From: Thiomonas sp.
GTDB taxonomy: Bacteria > Pseudomonadota > Gammaproteobacteria > Burkholderiales > Burkholderiaceae_C
DNA length: 17,244 nt
Assembly (NCBI GenBank): GCA_028706735.1
Contig: JAQTVS010000006.1
Location: 6,114 to 23,357 of the forward strand
Reading direction: 5' to 3'
A program made the position numbers and the translations under genes. Under the pieces are notes generated by a model. The model saw only the letters and a list, made by a program, of their open reading frames with translations, did no database searches and was not told the origin of the DNA. Within the stretch, counting starts at the first letter, position 1. Each line of letters begins with the position of its first letter. Positions 14,739 through 17,244 of the stretch are shown here, piece after piece.

Positions 14739-16427
14739 ATGCGTTTCCCGACCTCGCTGTTTTTCTTCCGCCAGAGCGCTTTGCTGTTGGTTGTTTTCTT
14801 CTGGGCGTTGACCCCGGCAGTGGCGCTGGCGCAAGCCTTGCCAACCGCCGCCAGCGCCTTGGGCGAACCCGCTTGGCGCTACACCGTCCGTCCCGGCGAC
14901 ACCCTGATCGCCCTGGGGCAGCGCTACCTGCGCGACCCGGCGCAGTGGCCGCTCGTGCAGCGTGACAACCATCTCACCAATCCGCGGCGGATTCCGCCGG
15001 GCACGTTGCTGTTGATTCCTGCCAGCTTGCTGCGCGCGCAACCCGCCTCAGCGCAGTTGGTGCAGGTTTTTGGCGTGGTGCGCTGGCGGGCGCAGGTCAA
15101 GGACGATTGGCAAGCGGCCAGACCCGGGCAAACCCTGGCCGCCGGCGCGCAGGTGCAAGTTCCCGAGGGCGGCAGCGCGGTGATCGCGCTGGCCAACGGC
15201 ACCCGCCTGGCGCTGCAGCCCGGCAGCCTGCTGTCGCTGGACACGCTCAGCCTCTATGCCAACGGCCTGATGGCCGACACCCGGCTGCGCCTGCAACAAG
15301 GCCAACTGGAGATTCGCGACAACCCCAGGCGCCTGCCGAATCAGAACCTGCGCATCCTGACGCCGTCCGCGCAGGCGGTGGTGCGCGGCACGCAGTTCCG
15401 CGTCAGCGCCAATGCCGAGGCCACGTGGGAAGAAACTCTGGGCGGCGCGGTGGATCTGCATGCCGCGGGCGCGCAGGTGCGGGTGGACGCAGGACAGGGG
15501 TCTTTGGCGCGCGCCGGACAGGCGCCGCTGCCGCCGGTGCCGCTGCTCGCCGCGCCGGATGTCTCGGCCATGCCGACCCTGTTCGAACAGTTGCCGCTGG
15601 GTTTTCCGCTTCCCGAGCAGGCAGGCGCTGCGTCGTGGTTCGGGCAGGTTGTGGCCGAGAACGATGCGGCGCACGTGCTGTTGCAGAAAACCGCCAGCAG
15701 CAAGACGCTCAACTTCGCCGATCTGCCCAACGGGCGCTATGTGCTGCGCCTGCGCGCGGTCGATGCCAATGGCTTGCAGGGACTGGACGCAACGCACGCC
15801 TTCACCGTGTTCGCCCGGCCGTTCTATCCCCTGTTGACCGCTCCAGTCGCCGGAGCGACAGTGCGGGTCGCGCGCCCGGCGCTGGCGTGGTCGACGGTGC
15901 TCGACGTGGCCGCCACGCATGTGCAACTGGCGACGACCGCCGATTTCACGCATCCCCTGTTTGACGCACAGACGCAGGACGCGCAGTGGCCGCCGCCCGC
16001 TGATCTGCCCGCGGGCGCCTTGTTCTGGCGCGCGGCCAGCGTCGATGCGCAGGGACAACAAGGCCCGTGGAGCGCACCGCAGACGTTCAAGTATGTGCCC
16101 GGCCCCGGCCCGGCCGATCTGTCCAAGGCGGCGCTGCGTTTTGACGCTGACCACCTGATGATCGCGTTGCCCCCTGCCCCCGCGGGCCAGCATTACGCGC
16201 TGACCCTGTCCAACAACGCCGATCTTCAGCCCGCGCTCGCACAGGTGCAAAGCCCCGGTGGCGCGCTCACCCTGCCGCGTCCGGCCTCGGGCAAGCGCTA
16301 TCTGGGTGCGCGCCTGGTGGACAACAGCGACGGCGCCCAGGGTCCGCCAGTGGTGCGGGTCATTGAGGTGCCGCCGCGTTATCCGCACCTCTGGCTGCTG
16401 CTGATTCCGCTGTTGCCCGCGCTCTAA
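14739..16427 (+). CDS. Secreted LysM and FecR domain protein
   Basis: Exported protein of 562 residues from the chosen start. A signal peptide (MRFPTSLFFFRQSALLLVVFF, cleavage near ALAQA, residue 33) is followed by a LysM domain at ~47-94 (YTVRPGDTLIALGQRYL to PPGTLLLIP), which should bind peptidoglycan. A FecR domain lies at ~110-260 (FGVVRWRAQ, GQTLAAGAQVQVPEGGSAVI, NGTRLALQPGSLLSL, TPSAQAVVRGTQFRV). The remainder (~265-545) looks like fibronectin-type or beta-sandwich modules, and the chain ends in a short hydrophobic stretch (HLWLLLIPLLPAL). Unlike classical FecR there is no cytoplasmic anti-sigma part and no TonB-receptor gene nearby. An upstream in-frame ATG at 14685 would add 18 cysteine- and arginine-rich residues before the signal peptide. 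It lies between the regulator and the CHASE2 gene. Confidence 0.88.
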   Translation: MRFPTSLFFFRQSALLLVVFFWALTPAVALAQALPTAASALGEPAWRYTVRPGDTLIALGQRYLRDPAQWPLVQRDNHLTNPRRIPPGTLLLIPASLLRAQPASAQLVQVFGVVRWRAQVKDDWQAARPGQTLAAGAQVQVPEGGSAVIALANGTRLALQPGSLLSLDTLSLYANGLMADTRLRLQQGQLEIRDNPRRLPNQNLRILTPSAQAVVRGTQFRVSANAEATWEETLGGAVDLHAAGAQVRVDAGQGSLARAGQAPLPPVPLLAAPDVSAMPTLFEQLPLGFPLPEQAGAASWFGQVVAENDAAHVLLQKTASSKTLNFADLPNGRYVLRLRAVDANGLQGLDATHAFTVFARPFYPLLTAPVAGATVRVARPALAWSTVLDVAATHVQLATTADFTHPLFDAQTQDAQWPPPADLPAGALFWRAASVDAQGQQGPWSAPQTFKYVPGPGPADLSKAALRFDADHLMIALPPAPAGQHYALTLSNNADLQPALAQVQSPGGALTLPRPASGKRYLGARLVDNSDGAQGPPVVRVIEVPPRYPHLWLLLIPLLPAL

Positions 16428-16439
16428 GCCGCCTGCGTC

Positions 16440-17244
16440 GTGGGGTTCCTGTTGCGCCGCCTGCGGTCAGCCTGGTCATTGGGGCGGAAGGCCCAGGCAG
16501 ACAACGGCTCTTGGCGGCCCCGGCTGGAGGTGCTGCGCATTGGCGCCTTGCTGCTGATGCTGGCGCTGGGACTGGCCTTCAGCGGCTGGTTGCAGCGGAT
16601 CGACCATCTTGTCTTCGATCTCGGTCAGCGCTTGCAGCCCGTCGCCACACCGCACGGGCTGGTGATTGTCGCCATCGACCAGCACAGCCTTGACCGCGTC
16701 GGCGCCTGGCCCTGGCCGCGCGCCACCGATGCGCGTTTGCTGGACGCGGTTTGCCGCGCAGGGGCCAAGGCCGTCGGATTCGACATCGCCCTGACCGAAG
16801 TGGGCAACGACCCGGCGGGAAATGCCGCGCTGGCGCAATCGCTGCGCGCTTGCGGCACAGTGGCGCTGCCTGTGGTGCTCGACACCACCCGTAGCGGCGG
16901 ACAGATCGTTGAAGGCCTGCCCATCCCGCCGCTGGCGTCCGCCGCCGCAGGACTGGGGCGCGTGGGCGTGCAACTTGACAGCGACGGCGTCGCCCGCAGC
17001 GTCTACCTGTGGGAAGGCGTGGGCGCACCGGCTTGGCCCTTGCTGGCGCAGACCTTGCTGACCATCGCCCGCCAGCCGGTGCGGGGCAGCGCGCCGCAGC
17101 CCGCGGCGGATGCCGACCTAGGAGCCTGTCGGGCTTTGGTCGTCGAAAGCGTTCTCGGAGAGCGGCGTAGCCAAAATGGGGCCCAGCGAGGACAGTTTTT
17201 GCCGGATTTGCAGACCCATAGCCTCACTATGGGTCAAAAAGACG
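16440..17244 (+). CDS. CHASE2-domain membrane sensor, partial and probably interrupted
   Basis: The frame opens directly after the TAA of the LysM-FecR gene and in the same phase. No ATG is available before the first membrane helix, so GTG at 16440 is the likely start. A basic cytoplasmic tail and one helix (~33-50, IGALLLMLALGLAFSGWL) lead into an extracytoplasmic CHASE2 domain. This shows DHLVFDLGQRL, VIVAIDQHSLDRVGAWPWPR and AVGFDIALTE, then LGRVGVQLDSDGVARSVYL. CHASE2 domains usually run 300 or more residues, end in further helices, and feed a histidine kinase, adenylate cyclase or diguanylate cyclase. Here family-like sequence stops near residue 227 (17120). The frame stays open to the window end but reads as the foreign-looking CRALVVESVLGERRSQNGAQ. 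The output domain is not visible. Confidence 0.75.
   Translation, partial: MGFLLRRLRSAWSLGRKAQADNGSWRPRLEVLRIGALLLMLALGLAFSGWLQRIDHLVFDLGQRLQPVATPHGLVIVAIDQHSLDRVGAWPWPRATDARLLDAVCRAGAKAVGFDIALTEVGNDPAGNAALAQSLRACGTVALPVVLDTTRSGGQIVEGLPIPPLASAAAGLGRVGVQLDSDGVARSVYLWEGVGAPAWPLLAQTLLTIARQPVRGSAPQPAADADLGACRALVVESVLGERRSQNGAQRGQFLPDLQTHSLTMGQKD
17121..17244. mobile_element. Probable end of an insertion sequence, continuing beyond the window
   Basis: At 17118-17121 a CTAG (uncommon in most bacterial genomes) is followed by GGAGCCTGTCGGGCTTTGG, which looks like an insertion-sequence terminal inverted repeat (possibly of the IS1182 group, from memory only). The sequence after it is richer in A and T, has different codon character, and contains a perfect hairpin at 17213-17235. 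The CHASE2 homology ends exactly here. No transposase is visible within 124 bases and the other end is outside the window. Confidence 0.5.
17213..17235. repeat. Perfect nine-base inverted repeat in the putative mobile element
   Basis: GACCCATAG (17213-17221) and CTATGGGTC (17227-17235) are exact reverse complements around the loop CCTCA. It is followed by five A rather than T, so it does not act as a plus-strand terminator. It may be a structural element near the end of the insertion sequence. Confidence 0.7.

Noticed and set aside
15048..16388. 446-codon open frame on the minus strand opposite the LysM-FecR gene
   Set aside because: Arg/Gln/His/Gly-rich composition with no motifs, while the plus strand has a signal peptide, LysM and FecR.

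Overview
The window is GC-rich bacterial chromosome with tightly packed genes. It has a complete outer-membrane TamA/TamB pair, a YajO-type aldo/keto reductase, a HugZ-type protein and a response regulator/LysM-FecR/CHASE2 cluster. This content, and the protein sequences themselves, fit a betaproteobacterium of the order Burkholderiales; a Thiomonas-like genus is a guess, not something the sequence proves. No tRNA, rRNA or CRISPR array was seen.

Region 1 (1-4341, plus strand) is metabolic and accessory. It holds an aldo/keto reductase (yajO) overlapping a small conserved gene of unknown function, an AmpG-type muropeptide permease followed by a likely terminator, a HugZ/pyridoxamine-oxidase-like protein, and a beta-class glutathione S-transferase. 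Region 2 (4373-6540) looks reworked. A CopD-like membrane protein (minus) is followed by a drug/metabolite-type permease (plus) that seems to have lost its 3' end and runs into a convergent isoprenylcysteine-methyltransferase-like gene (minus). Next comes a 72-codon C-terminal remnant of a di-heme cytochrome c peroxidase/MauG gene that still keeps its terminator.

Region 3 (6559-13565, minus strand) holds a class-I glutamine-amidotransferase-like gamma-glutamyl-GABA hydrolase and the tamA-tamB operon. TamA (Omp85 barrel with POTRA domains) and TamB (inner-membrane-anchored, about 1400 residues) together move proteins or lipids across the periplasm to the outer membrane. The two genes overlap by one base. 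The 5' ends of both coding regions contain related GC-rich repeat elements that are translated as proline/glycine/arginine-rich leaders.

Region 4 (13566-17244, plus strand) is an envelope-signalling cluster: an OmpR/PhoB-type response regulator, a secreted LysM+FecR-domain protein, and the start of a CHASE2-domain membrane sensor. The CHASE2 frame loses family character at about position 17120, exactly where a sequence resembling the end of an insertion sequence begins, so the sensor is probably disrupted. A cluster of this kind would let a periplasmic, peptidoglycan-associated protein and a membrane sensor feed a DNA-binding regulator; the output domain of the sensor is outside the window or lost.
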